DNA of 64,000 nt from Nemophila menziesii (lineage: Eukaryota > Streptophyta > Magnoliopsida > Boraginales > Hydrophyllaceae). The notes below the pieces were generated by a model. It was not told the DNA's origin. It ran no database searches and saw nothing but the letters and a program-made list of their open reading frames with translations. The stretch lies in assembly GCA_029959085.1 (NCBI GenBank), contig JARWIR010000035.1:1765501-1829500 (forward strand), in the 5' to 3' direction. This document shows, one piece after another, positions 1 through 11,521 of the stretch (position 1 is the first letter of the stretch; each line of letters opens with the position of its first letter). Position numbers and translations under genes: made by a program.

Positions 1-136
1 AAATCGATGGACTAGTTCGGGTTTCGGAAAAGCATTAGACACGCCTCGCAAGATACCTCTATGTCGATCTTAAAATTAAAATATTTTACGCTTAAATGTA
101 TTTTTTAGACAAGTGAGGAAAAAGCTCGTGTGTTGA

Positions 137-830
137 CTAAACATCATCCAACGAATAAGCTAAAGGAAATAGTCGATCGTCCCCATCATACCCAACCACA
201 ATAAGTAGTTTACCATCATATTTCCCATATAAATGGGTTGCGTCAATGCTAACCACGGACATCTTATGTTCGAAACCTTCGATATTAGCTCCATATGCCC
301 AAAAAGTCATACTAACATAGCTTTTTTCCACACAACAAGTTTATACTTAACCTCATATATTGTTACCTGGTTAGTGCTTCTCACAGTACCAAAAATCTTT
401 AGTAAAGCCGTAAAATCCTCTTCATGTGTTCCAAATAGTTTTGCGAGCACTATTTTTATACCCCGCCATGGAATGAAATATAATTACCATAATCCTTATG
501 ATATGAGTTTGAATCAATGTGATTTTCATTGCTATATCGATGTTTACCATTGCGAATACTTCGTCCCAAACAAATCAAAAGTCAATTTCTGATGATTTTT
601 TATAAGAATTCGAGGTTGACAATTATCTTCATCTAACTTTTTAATTCCCCACAAATTATTACTACGCTGATAAACACCAGGAACATAAAATCTGCAACCG
701 GCTTTAGTATGTACATATACGCGTGTTATGTATTTTGTATTTGACTTATCTGCTTTACATTCCTTGTGATTTCAAAGGTACCACCTACTCATGTACAACA
801 AAAGAGTCTCCTTTGATGCTTATCTCTCAC
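137..830 (-). pseudogene. MULE (Mutator-like) transposase fragment
   Basis: Remnant of a MuDR-type cut-and-paste transposase. The minus strand near 137-331 reads SIDATHLYGKYDGKLLIVVG followed by a PLAYSLDD-like stretch. This matches the start of the MULE catalytic domain, where the first catalytic Asp sits in a D-G/A-T-H-L context. Further upstream in the element (about 560-760) the frame reads CRFYVPGVYQRSNNLWGIKK, resembling the N-terminal zinc-binding region of these proteins. Stops and frame changes separate the two blocks, and the catalytic domain stops soon after the first Asp. It is a dead, truncated copy, and no terminal inverted repeats were identified. Family assignment is fairly firm; the exact ends are not. 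Confidence 0.75.
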
Positions 831-1336
831 ACAACATGAGTTTAACTCCTTTCTCCATGGAAGATGGTTGACTTAATGTGCAATCATCAAATTATCCTTT
901 ATCTCTCATATCAATAGGTCCAAAATTATGAATAGTTGGATTAGAACATTCTTCATCGTCATCTCCCCCGATATATTTAACAACACCGTTACCACTCCGA
1001 ACAATATTACCTCCATAAAAACATAACCACATATAACTCATATTAACCTAAAAAAACAACATAATCAATACTAAAGCAAAGATAATAAACACATTATAAT
1101 CAATATTAGTCAAACTACTTTAAATTATACCCGTAAAACCTAATTTTTCTAACTTATTTACGACAAATAATAACAAATTAATATATAAAAATTACCTTTA
1201 ACATGAAATGACCAAGGATTCGAAGGAAAAATTGAAAATTACGGATGAGGTTTTAGTTGGTGTGGGTGGGAGGAGAAAAGAGTAAAGAGATAGGGGAGAA
1301 ATAGAAGGATTTCTATTTTAACCCTAAAATCCTATT
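831..1336. other. AT-rich sequence upstream of the MULE relic
   Basis: No gene is supported here. It lies upstream of the transposase relic in the sense of the minus strand and may be its 5' noncoding or N-terminal part, but nothing proves this. Confidence 0.35.
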
Positions 1337-1425
1337 AAAGGTGGTCATCTAATGACCGCCTTTATTATGTGTCTTTCATTAAGGAAACAAATTATGTGAA
1401 AGGCGGTCATTCGATGACCACATTT
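1337..1425. repeat. Two tandem 27-bp hairpins
   Basis: Two direct copies of a 27-bp palindromic unit lie at 1337-1363 and 1399-1425, 62 bp apart. Each has 12-bp arms around a 3-base loop (CTA in the first, TCG in the second). The first has one arm mismatch; the second has a few. The core is GGTCAT-loop-ATGACC. They stand out in AT-rich sequence. Origin unknown; they could be ends of a small foldback transposon or part of the MULE. Confidence 0.7.
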
Positions 1426-2369
1426 TTCTCAAAACATGAGTCTAATGAAAGTTGATAATCAAAGCGACTAGAGTGTTGGCATGCTAATTACTTTCCAGTG
1501 TATGCTTTTTTGCCATATAAAAAGTGTCAAGCTTAAAAAAATCTATGTTTTTATAACAAAATCCAAACAATAGAATAATTGATAAAATAAAAAAATTATA
1601 ATTAGAGATTCTTCATACTTCAATTTTCCAGTAACTTTATTTTCTACACATGTTTCTTAAGATATTCAAAAACAAACGATTCAAATAGTTATCATAGACT
1701 TATTTAACCTTTGTGGCAGCAAATATAGCTATGTGACCCATCCCAAAATAAACACCAACACACATGAATAAAAAAAAATACAATAAAAAAGTTCTACACG
1801 TTTTGCATAGTTTTGACCAATGATGTCCAGGTTTGAGTCACATTGAAAAAAATAGCATAACTTTCTTGTCTCTACTTCGATTGACTTCCTCCACTTCTCA
1901 CGTATTACTGACTTAAAGCTTCATCTGAATCAAAAGGAATTTATTAAAAAGATCTAACAATTTAATTGTGGTGATTGAAACAATATGACGTCAAGATTTC
2001 TTCGGTAAGTGCTTTAGCTTCCGAAAGTGACTTTTGGCTTTATTTACGCCTTGGCTTGGGTTTGAACTTCAATTATTGACTTCTCCTAATATCCTTGGAT
2101 TATAGTGTCAACTATATACCTAAAATCTATACACTTAACACATAAGTAATTCACAAATACTCTATAAATAGCATAATGTTCAAAAGAATGTAAAAAAGTC
2201 AAATCTGACAAATATTAGGGAAGAATCACTCTCTTAGGTTTGATAGATCCTCAAAGGATGTCTCGTGAATAGATTAATCAATCACAAAAGAGGAGACATC
2301 ACATATCTTGAAATAAAACTTTTATAAGGGTTTCTTTTCCTCCTTAAAAGTGGAGTTTAAAATTCCAAC
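1426..2369. other. AT-rich sequence, no gene seen
   Basis: No coding motif, RNA gene or clear repeat boundary was recognised. The right end may hold the degraded 3' part of the LINE that follows. Confidence 0.4.
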
Positions 2370-3995
2370 CGTTTAGTTTTGATATTATTCTTTAATAAGC
2401 CATTCAAGAGATTTATTTTTTACCTGCCCCATATGAAAAGGAATCCCAGGTATTTCCCCAAATCAGCCAAGTGATTCATTATTAAAAGAGAGGTCAGTTT
2501 TTGGATTTCAAAGTTTGGTGTATTTTTATTAAACACCACACTACTTTTGTTCGAGTTAATAAATTGACCAGTAGAATAAGAGTATTTGATTATAATATCA
2601 AGAAAGATTTAAAATTTTCTTCTTGTTAGCTTTTGAAAAGAAAGTACTATCATCGGCAAAAAGCACATGGGTTATTTATGGACAATTTCTTGCAAGTTTT
2701 ATGCCTTAAATAAGATTTTTGTCAATTCTCCTTTTATAAAACCTTTCAAGGCCTGAGTAACAATACAAAAGAGAAAGGGGAACATGTTTTCCATCTAAGA
2801 GGAAAGCTAGGAGATAGTTGAAATACATTGATAAATCCATTTAAGCCATGTTTTTGAAAAACCAATTTTTACATAGCAATAGTGTAATTCTTTGAGTATC
2901 AATTCTTGTTTAAGTATTAAACTGCTTCATGAGCAATCATAATGTTCTCAGGTATGAGTCTACCATGTACAAATGCAGATTGTTCCCCAAAGATAATGTT
3001 TTCCATAAGAATTTCGAGTCACTCTACAAAAATGTTTGAGATGACTTTATAGATAAAATTTGGGAATCTAATGGGTCTATAATGCCCAATAATAGCTGGG
3101 CCCTCAATATTTGTATAAAAGTAATGTAAGTTTGATTTATTGGGGGCAAGAGTACTATTATTCTAAAGAAGAACATTGATAAATCTTATAAGATAAATCT
3201 TAATAACATTCTAGTGTTTTCTATAGGAGAAATCAGAAAAACTATCTGCTCTGCTCCAGGTGCTTATTGCAACCTAGAGACCAAACAATTTTCTTAACTT
3301 CATAAATCGTGAAAGGTTTTTCTAGAAGAGTATTCATGTCATGGATGATGACTTTGTTGATTGTAATTAGAACATAATAATAGTCTTTAGGACTAAAGGT
3401 AGCATAAATGTTAATAGAATGAATTTTGATAACTTGTTCAATATCAGAAGTTTTTATTTTTCCAATCACTATTGTTATCCATCATGGTGTTAATTTAATT
3501 TCACTTTCTCTTTCCTTTTGTTATAACATGATAATAGGGTGTGTTTTTATCACCCACTTGTATCCAATTTATTCTAGACCTTTGTTTCCAATACTCCTCT
3601 TATTTATCCTAGTAATATTCAAGTTCCCTATTTATAGAGTTAACTTCATCCCAGTTTTTATGAACTTGGCGGTTCAGAATTTCAAGTCTTTTTATAAGGT
3701 TGTTGATTTGAAGTATATTCTTTATCTTCCTTTTACTAGCCTAAGAGATAATAGCACATGTAGAAGAGTGAAGTTTTCTATTACATTTAGCAATACATTT
3801 CATCATAGTATTGATATGAAGGTTCCATTGAGTTTTAATAAGATCAGTAATTTGAAGTTCATCATTCCAATCCATTCTATAAAAAAATAATTTAAATTTA
3901 GGTTTATGATTAATATCATGGTGAATAATAAGAGGGTTGTGGTCCGAGCCAATGGATGGAAATGAGTGAATCCAGGCATTTGGGTGATAAGATCA
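2370..3995 (-). pseudogene. LINE (L1-type) ORF2 fragment: endonuclease end and reverse transcriptase
   Basis: Degraded non-LTR retrotransposon polyprotein. Reading the minus strand from high to low coordinates, the order is as expected. First comes the end of the apurinic endonuclease (WIHSFPSIGSDHNPLII near 3930-3970, with the catalytic SDH). Next is the linker PFTIYEVKKIVWSLG near 3270-3310. Then follow RT blocks YRPIRFPNFIYKVIS and EQSAFVHGRLIPENIMIAHE near 2920-3090. The RT catalytic box LFADDS is at about 2649-2660, and an FGEIPGIPFHMG block near 2430-2460 corresponds to the LGKYLG-type motif. Many stops and frameshifts break it. The first half of the endonuclease and ORF1 were not found. 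Confidence 0.85.
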
Positions 3996-5738
3996 TTTAC
4001 ACTTTCCAAGCAAGATTCACAATTTCTCTAACAATTTTCTATTTTATAAGATCATATACATTACATCTGTTAATACAAGAGTAGAAGCAACCTTACTATT
4101 GGTATCATGAAGATTATGAAGGACCATAAAATCTTCAAGAGTGTGATCATTATAAGGGAGGTTGCGATACCTCACAATTTTACCCATATATATATGGTGG
4201 ATCAAATTTATGGTTGTCTACTCTAGATTAATGATTAGACGAAAATGTGACACATATACCCAAACACACAACTCTATGTAATAGAAGTTGGGACAGAAGT
4301 TGAAATTACTCTTTCCTTAATATGTATCGACAAAATGTAAAAGTATTAAAATCATAATGGTGTAGCATGTGATTATTAGTAGGAGCAAGAAATCCATCTG
4401 TTTCATATCACCACAATAAAACAATAAGACGATCAATCACATACGCTGGTACACTTCCGATAAAGGTAAGCATGAAGACTATGCCGACATTCTTATATGG
4501 AAGAGACTGCTCGCAAGTCTGATTGAATTATGATCGTAGATATAACCAAAAACAAACTTTAAAGTCTTGGCATACCAAATACATATCGTCCTTCCGTCTA
4601 CACTTATATGCTCCCAACTTTTGTGAGACCATTACCATATTTGGCATACATATAGAAATATTGTAAAGAACTGTTATACCATCGACGTCAACAAAATACC
4701 AACTTCACATGTCAGCATATCGCTTTTATCGACATACGTCATAAGAGACATCAAAAGGGACATCATTATATGCTTATATGCTTTCAACTATGATGGGGAT
4801 ATTAATGTGATTTACATATGAAGGAAAGTGCTCCAACACCAAAGCATGGTCAAATCCTTTATCTAAAAAAATGTAAAATTTAAATGAATTACTTTTAATC
4901 ATATCAGAGTAAATGATATCGATCACACAAATTAAAAGGGGTATAGATAGGAAAAAATAATTTATCGATACTAGATCAATCATAACAAGATAATAATAAC
5001 TGAATTTGATGATATGATCACTAGGCTGAGGGAAATTCTTGTCTACGGAGGGTGAGGAAATTCAAACTCTCCAGAGTGTAGGTGCACTGTAGAAGTGAAC
5101 TTGTTTACACAACTAACATCCAAATGTATCTCTTTTCTCCACAACTAGATCATTATATGGCTATGGACTCACAATGTCCTAAGATGTGTACCCACGTCTC
5201 CTAAAGTACGCATCTATTCCAACTTTCCATGCATGTCTTCGATATCGATAAATACCCAATTCAGCAAACTAGATGGACACCGTCTATCTCTCTCTTTTAA
5301 AATCACTATGGTTATGTATAATTAGATAAATATCCATAACTCCACGGGTTATAAGAAAATCTGCTGGCAACAATGCTATTATTTATCAAATTTCCATCGA
5401 GATATTGCCTCTCAATGGTCTTAACATAGTATCTGGTTTTGGGAAACCTCAAACGCGTAGGGAAAGTCTCGGCAAGAAGTAAAAAAGCTTCATGACAGTA
5501 AGTGATATAAATGTACATCATTCTAATAGAAAAACCATACTAATATTTTGTTCAATTACTTCATTATTTATACCAGCTATATTTTGATCTCAGATCGATC
5601 TATTAAAGAGATATGTCGAGAAGAGTATATTGGAAAGAAGATCACACCTAAGCTCGTGAGAAGACACAAGGTACCCTAATTCAACCAAGTGGTTGGCCTT
5701 GAAATTTGTGTCTTTGGGGATAGGCAAAAACCTACTCG
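3996..5738. other. Unassigned AT-rich sequence
   Basis: No credible coding region. Short open frames here lack recognisable domains. Homology to the gypsy element D LTR starts abruptly at 5739. This stretch therefore either replaced the missing ~850 bp of that LTR or was joined to it by a deletion. Confidence 0.4.
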
Positions 5739-6468
5739 TTGAGAATTAAAAATAAAGAAAACCTAATTTCCGGAATTGGATTTGGCTGAGAATGGAGATA
5801 TAGACACTCTCCAGCTCTACAGCTTTCTTCTTCTTCCTTCGTTGACTTCTCTCTGATGCTTCTGCTTATGAATAATGAGTTGTCTCAAAAATAGAAGTCA
5901 AAAGACCCTTTTATAAGCTCAAATTCGGACTTGGACCTATTCTTTTAATTAAATTAAATACTGAAGGTCCAAGTCCATTAACTTAGACCAAAATCCCGTA
6001 ACTGCTGCACCACCTCCACTAAAACAGCTCTAACCGATTCGTTATAACTCTGATAGACCTGAAATCACTTGCTAAATTTCCGTAACTCGATAAGGAACAT
6101 ACTCTCTTCAAAGGTGAGCGGCTAAATCAACTCGTAAGTTCCTCGAAATCAGCAATCTTTGGACTGTTTTCCAGATTTGCAGCTCCAAAATATAATTCTT
6201 TTGAGATTTATCTTCAAGCTTTGACTCCATATCACGATCTTTGACTCTCTTCTCGGATTCCTTTCCTAGCTAATATTCAAAACCTACAAACATTTCACTA
6301 AAATACACAAGATTACGCGCAAAAGTTTAATAAATCAAAAATACTAGAAATAAAATAGGAATTCCGAATTATTGCATTTTTAACTCAAAAGTCTATCAAA
6401 ATAAACGAATAAACACGAAAAATGATTTCTCCCAAGGGTCGAAAATAAGAACAATTAGGGAGACATCA
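5739..6468 (-). repeat. Element D 3' LTR, partial
   Basis: On the minus strand it begins TGATGTCTCC at 6468. Positions 5739-6070 match 22950-23266 of the 5' LTR closely. It stops abruptly at 5739, so the last ~850 bp of the LTR are missing. A TATA-like element on the minus strand (CTTATAAAAGGG) lies around 5904-5920. Confidence 0.85.
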
Positions 6469-6484
6469 AGACCCCCAACTCAAA
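6469..6484 (-). other. Element D polypurine tract
   Basis: The minus strand reads TTTGAGTTGGGGGTCT immediately before the LTR start TGATG. It is the plus-strand DNA priming site, identical to that of elements A, B and C. Confidence 0.85.
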
Positions 6485-6485
6485 C

Positions 6486-6504
6486 CTTTGTCGTCCCGAC
6501 AAAG
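6486..6504 (-). other. Hairpin next to the element D polypurine tract
   Basis: The minus strand reads CTTTGTCG-GGA-CGACAAAG, a perfect 8-bp stem with a GGA loop, one base from the polypurine tract. Elements A, B and C have TTGTATCG-GGA-CGATACAA at the same place. Three stem positions differ between D and the others and all three remain paired. Confidence 0.85.
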
Positions 6505-8195
6505 CAAAACAAAACAAAAGAAGGGGTAGAAGTAAACGTATAAACAAATAGAAGCTAGCAAATATACCTAAAGCAAGTATTAAGATAAATCTCATATAGC
6601 AAACTATAGAAACTAATATACACATACATCTAAAATGCAACATCAAACATAAATAATTTCAATCATAAAATTAAAGTCGCAATGCTTGAAGGTTACACTT
6701 GTACTCATCTCTGTATGATGGCTATAGGGTGGTCATTAATCCTAACTCGCTTTGAACGCTCCACCTAGTATATTCCCTATCAACAGAATCATAAATTCAC
6801 TATGCACTTAGGAATCACGAGGTCTTTATGGTTTTAATATTGGCTTAAGGACGGGTGTGGATGTATATTTGGTAAATTTGAAGTGAGCTTTTGGCTCTCT
6901 CCTCACTTACCATCGACAATGTCCTCGAGCTTGAGTTTACGCTAAAAAATGTTCTCACTCACCCATTCACGCAACAATTTAGCGTCCCATGTCTACCCAT
7001 TACAAATAAGATGATTTTTCAGAAAAATTCCACTTTGCTGGATGTTTTATTCATTCATATTTTTCTTTTTCTTTTCTTTTCTCTTTTTTTTGTACAAATG
7101 CAAACCGGGTTCCCGGTTCCTACTGTATGGATTTTTGAATTTTTTCTTTCATTATCATTTTTTCTCATTCCCGGCAAAGGGTTACAAGTATAGATCATCT
7201 GCAATTGTGCTACAATACAAAGCACATCAATCCCTACCTAATAAATTCCCCATAAGTGGACCCACCACCCCAAACTCAAGCTCGAGACATGTCTCAGGAT
7301 TGTGATTCAAGTGCAGGTCATATGGTCATGCCTAATAATCTAAGGGATAATGGCTTATATCGTGGCTACAAAGAAAAGGCTAAAGACTCAAAGTGGGCTA
7401 AGACGGATAATAATTAATATAAGGGATAGAAGGCTAAAAAGGTCACAAATGGCTAACAAAGAACCGCCCCTATCATTTTCCTAAGTACATAGCTCGTTTT
7501 TAGTTCATATCTAGGTGTGTTCTCTACTAATTAGGATTTCACGTTCTACACACCAAACATATTCCTTAAGTGCAAGCTTACTTCATTTGCATTGTTCATT
7601 AATTTTTCCTATCAATTACCTATATTTGCATGCAATTCTAAATGCGTTTTATATCATTCCCTAAAGTCCACTATTTACTATCATAGATTTATCAAAAGTA
7701 TGCTTAAAGGGATATTTAAAATTTTCTACAGTCAAACGCAACTCCAAAAATTCTTTTATTGAAAGCAAATAAAACAAATAACACATAAAAACTGGGATGA
7801 GGCAACGAACCCCACCCCAAACTCAAAAATGAGCCGTGTCCCCACGACTCGAAAAAGACTCAAAGCAAGTAAAATAAACAACACTAAAAAGGAAGGATTA
7901 GAAAACGTATCTTAACCAGCGCTTGGCTGGTTACCGGTGTTGCGTTCTGGACCTTTATCTTGCGTGAGAACATTATAAACCGCGTTTTGAAGTGTGTTCA
8001 CGCCAAGGATTAAATTTTGAATAAGGTCCAACTCTCTTGTAACGTTTCCTAAGGTAGCAATCATCTTCTCTTGATTCTCTTCCAACACCCTAATTTTTTA
8101 TTCCAACTCAGGAACACTCTTTGCTTTCTTTGATGGAGGTGCTCTAGGAGTCTTCGTAGCTCGTGTTGCTTCATCATGGATGTTCTGAACCGTAC
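6505..8195 (-). other. Element D 3' noncoding region with polypurine-like modules
   Basis: No coding potential on the sense strand of the element. It carries two internal polypurine-like modules, at 7258-7280 (sense CTTGAGTTTGGGGTGGTGG) and 7811-7829 (sense TTTTTGAGTTTGGGGTGGG). These match modules at the same relative places in elements A, B and C. Confidence 0.7.
7831..7850 (-). other. Hairpin before an internal polypurine-like module (element D)
   Basis: The minus strand reads GAGTCGTG-GGGA-CACGGCTC: eight pairs with one G-U, a purine loop, then the polypurine-like module at 7811-7829. The same hairpin is seen at 14540-14559 (A) and 59156-59175 (C), and a variant near 34421-34440 (B). Confidence 0.75.
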
Positions 8196-9167
8196 TCAAG
8201 CCATGCTCACTCCAACTGAAACACCGTCAATATCTGCGTTCCTACGCGGGATCTTTGCATCTAGGCACAAAGTAGTAATAGTACAAGGAAACTTGAGATT
8301 TTGTTGTTTCATCGGAGCTCTTGCGAATTCCATGATGGTGTCATAAATAATTTTAGCAACGTTCATCGGTTTATCCTCCATAACACACTTGATAAAAATA
8401 ATATGTTCCTTCTTCAACTCGGATGTGTGTTTAATTCAAAAGAAAGTAGGGATTATGAAACGGGACCAAACCTTCGCACGAGGTGTCAAATTACTGCTGT
8501 AAAACTGTCCAGGATACCTTTCTCCTTCTGGAATTGGGCTAGCCCCATTAATAAGCACGGTTCCCCAAAGGGATTCATAATCAAAGGATGGATCATTAAG
8601 GGATTCTTGGAACGAACATAACCCAGTAAAGTTGGGTAACTTCAAAGATTTCCGAATAAGTTCAATGGAGAAAGGAGCTACCTTTTTGCGAATTTCAATT
8701 GCCTCACGGGAAATAGCTAAACCTTCATAAAATTCTCGCACAAAAGTAGGAATGAACTCAAGCTTCCTTTCTCTTAATTCCCTCCAACCAAACTTGTCAC
8801 AAGCCACAGCATATTCTTTGTGAGCACTACTCATAATACCCTTAGGAAAATCCGTCTCCTCACCAAACTTCAAAAATTCAATTCTTTCACGAATCTGGTC
8901 ATTCCAAGAAGTATAAACCCTATTTGGCTTGTGAGCAATCAGTTTATGTTGAACTGGTACTTCTGGAACTTCTTGTTCGTTTTCATCCTCAAATTCCTTC
9001 TCAATCTCATCTTCATGTTCTTCCTCACTTTCTGGTTCATCAATTAATCTTCTCTTCTGACATGTGATTTCTTGTCTCTTGGGAGCAAGCTTAACTTCAT
9101 CAATCTTGCGTTTAGGACGCGAATCAGGAATCTCAATAGCTTGTTCTTGAGTACCACCAATGGTGGT
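8196..9167 (-). pseudogene. Late ORF of element D, resembling the plant retrotransposon 'putative plant transposon protein' domain
   Basis: A frame open from about 9167 to 8196 except for one in-frame TGA at 8436-8438. Another stop (TAG, 9168-9170) closes it upstream, and no good Met start is visible. The first part is charged and acidic (Lys/Arg then Glu/Asp-rich). Next is a segment containing FVREFYEGLAISREAIEIRK and LIRKSLKLPNF. It ends with LKFPCTITTLCLDAKI. The EFY..L, ..LP and FP.xIT.LC pattern is what I associate with the Pfam family Transposase_32, common in Athila/Tat elements. It sits after pol, the place of the env-like ORF in Athila. Function is unknown, and no signal peptide or membrane helix is evident. 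The family match is from memory of motifs. Confidence 0.6.
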
Positions 9168-9170
9168 CTA

Positions 9171-9601
9171 CTTTCTAGGAGCAGTTCTTTGGAAATCACT
9201 GGTCCTGTTAGTAATCTCTTCCCACCCCAAACTCAAAACTTCAAATAGTGAGAAACTAGAGAAAAGTTTAGAACTTTGATGTTTTGAGGCTTAGGAATTG
9301 AAGAATAAGGTAGAATATGAGATGGATAATGTTTAATTTGTGTGGGAGAAGAAAGAATTGGGTTTAATATAAGGATTGGTTGAAGAAAAATCTTAGGGAA
9401 AAACTAAGGATTTGATGATATTTTGGAGAGGAGGTGAGTTGATCTTGTGTTTTTGTGGTGAAAGAGGGTAGGATTTGATGATATATAAAGGTTTTAATGA
9501 TGATTTTCACAAGTGGGGAGTGTGTGGGTGCGTTTTAGGTAAAAACTTGCAGAAGAGGCTAATAAACTAGGTCAAAAAGCACAAAACCGCCTATCACAGC
9601 G
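9171..9601 (-). other. Noncoding stretch of element D with a polypurine-like module
   Basis: No coding frame is supported. At 9219-9240 the sense strand reads AGTTTTGAGTTTGGGGTGGG, a polypurine-like module matching the first of the four modules in A, B and C. A further related copy lies at 10166-10180. Confidence 0.6.
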
Positions 9602-10131
9602 TGAAAACCGGGTTCTCGGTTTTTAAAATCCGGGTACCCGGTTCCGCGTTGTTGTGTCGGCGCAGAAAATTACTTAATTGAATTTTTTTTACCTCAACAC
9701 GCCAATAATGGCTGGACCCCAAACGCTGGGTCAGAGAATTGCCCTTCAAAACCGGGTTCCTGGTTTGCGTCCCTGATTGGGTGGACACGCAGGATGGTGA
9801 CGCAGCAAAAGGCGGGACCCAGGACGCTGGGTCAGAACTCCAGAAAATCACAGCACCAAAACTGGGTTTCCGGTTTGTGCAAAACCAGGTTCCTGGTTTC
9901 CGTCGATGGCGCGACTGGACACGCAGCCAAAGGCTGGTCTTCAACACGCTGGGTCAGAAACATTTGGAATTTTAGCTCTCGAAACCGGGTACCCGGTTTG
10001 TGAAAACCAAGGCCTCGGTTTGCGTCGACTTCGTAAACCAAAACGCCGACTCTCGCGTGTGGAGGGTTGGTTACAGCGTCTAAACCGGGTTCCCGGTTTC
10101 GTGAAAACCGGGTTCCCGGTTTATCCTGGAC
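9602..10131. repeat. GC-rich palindromic tandem repeats in element D
   Basis: About nine to ten variants of an 18-bp dyad (AAACCGGG-TT-CCCGGTTT or with TA in the centre), mostly in pairs spaced by about 6-10 bp. Sites are near 9605, 9630, 9746, 9855, 9880, 9982, 10007, 10083 and 10106. Between the pairs, ACGCTGGGTCAGA recurs at about 9722, 9823 and 9948. This gives a diverged tandem unit of roughly 100-130 bp. It lies just after the pol end of the element. Tandem repeats in this 3' position are known for Tat/Ogre-type elements. Confidence 0.8.
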
Positions 10132-10355
10132 AACCAACCCTTTTTCTTCTATTTTTCACCTTTACGACCCCAAACTCACGACCTTTTTACCCCTGAAATC
10201 ATCAAAAACAACTACCCTTCCTCATTTCTTACTAATAAACACTAAAATTATGAAAATCAAACTAATTTACACTACAAAAATTAAAAATTCAAACTAATAT
10301 ACAATGAATTGGCTTTTGTTTAACGTCGTTAAGCTCGACGGGTTAGCTCATGCTT

Positions 10356-10493
10356 CTAAGGCGTTTCAAGGAGATACATGACCTCCCTGGGATGTGGATT
10401 TTCCAAGCGGTTGGTATCTTCACCTCCATGGTATATCTTTAAACGATGACCGTTCACCGTGAAGGTGCGGTTTTCGAGCGGATGTTCTATTTC
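10356..10493 (-). pseudogene. Element D integrase C-terminal fragment
   Basis: The minus strand reads EIEHPLENRTFTVNGHRLKI followed by YHGGED and ends MYLLETP with a TAG at 10356-10358. This is the usual C-terminus of Athila/Tat pol, where F-x-VNG-x-RLK is characteristic. The preceding integrase catalytic core is missing because element A begins at 10494; the integrase N-terminus lies on the other side, near 17455. Downstream, GACGTTAAACAAAAG (10313-10327, minus) is a short motif also found after the coding end of A, B and C. Confidence 0.8.
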
Positions 10494-11515
10494 CGTCAAC
10501 CTATACACTATAAATACAGCCTCTTAACACTCTTAAATCATCCTCTGCCAGACCTTAAGGCCAAGAGGAAGCTGCAACACAAGAGAAGAAGTCTGGAAGG
10601 AGATGTGCATCAATCATGTCTCCTTCAACCTCTTATTTTGTAATTCTTTTCTCTTCTTTTCTTTGTATGAATTAATTCTAATAGCTTAGGTTTTGCATAA
10701 TGTATAAACTATGAATTCTAATTCTTCTATCTAAGTTCTTTGGGAATTATATGTTTTAATCTGATATGAGCTACTTACCTTTATATTTGATTATGTGTTT
10801 TGAATTAATGATTGTTTTCCTTGCTAGTGCACGAGTATAGGATTACCTTAATAGTAGTTAGATGGTTTCCTTGACAGGGTGTTTAACTATTGAACCACCA
10901 CATTACGTCTAGTGTCGATATTAGTTCTGACAAAACATGATTCTAACTAGATAGTCATTAGGGTTTGTTTTAACCACCATATCACCAATGATTGCAGTAT
11001 TTTCTTAGGGCCTTAGTAGCATTTGATAACCATATTTACAATCACTTCTTGGTTGTGCCGTTGCCCCCTTAGTCGCTCTCAAGGTCTAAGGTATGGGAAT
11101 TTAGAATCCTAACTAAGTATACCAAGAGCTAATATTCTCCCTTATAAATTAGATCTAATAGATAGAATTAGAAGGATTAGTGCATACTAGTAAAACTTAA
11201 GCTATATCTTTCATACTATCTTCTTTTCTTTGCTTTTATTTATTTTCTGTCTTTTATTTAGTAGTTTAGTTTTCTTTATAAAAACCAAATAAAAATCTAT
11301 TTTCCTTTTCTTTCTTTGCGTATTATCTTTCTATCTTTTATATCTGCACTTGATAATTTGCATAAGTTCTCTCTAACTTCGTCAGTCCCTGAGGAACGAA
11401 TCTTCTTATCATTAAAACTTGCATACGTCCTGTAATACTTGCAGTACCGTGTTAGCTTAGGGTGATTATTTGCATCTAAATTATATATCTTTTTATCACA
11501 CCTTAGGCCACACCA
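10494..11515 (+). repeat. Element A 5' LTR, partial
   Basis: Matches 55112-56134 and 61154-62176 of element C and 16540-17454 of its own 3' LTR. It ends CACACCA before the primer site. A TATA box, CTATAAATA, lies at 10508-10516. The first ~545 bp of the LTR are missing. Confidence 0.85.
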
Positions 11516-11521
11516 AGTTTT

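Noticed and set aside
3426..3890. 154-codon plus-strand frame
   Set aside because: Lies antisense to LINE endonuclease and RT sequence and has no domain of its own.
9602..10131. Possible CRISPR-like array
   Set aside because: Repeats are palindromes in pairs with conserved spacers in a plant retrotransposon; spacers are not unique and no cas genes exist.
9594..10297. Overlapping open frames of 70-117 codons on both strands across the GC-rich repeats of D
   Set aside because: Low stop density of a GC-rich tandem repeat; the translated repeats are in every frame and match no protein.
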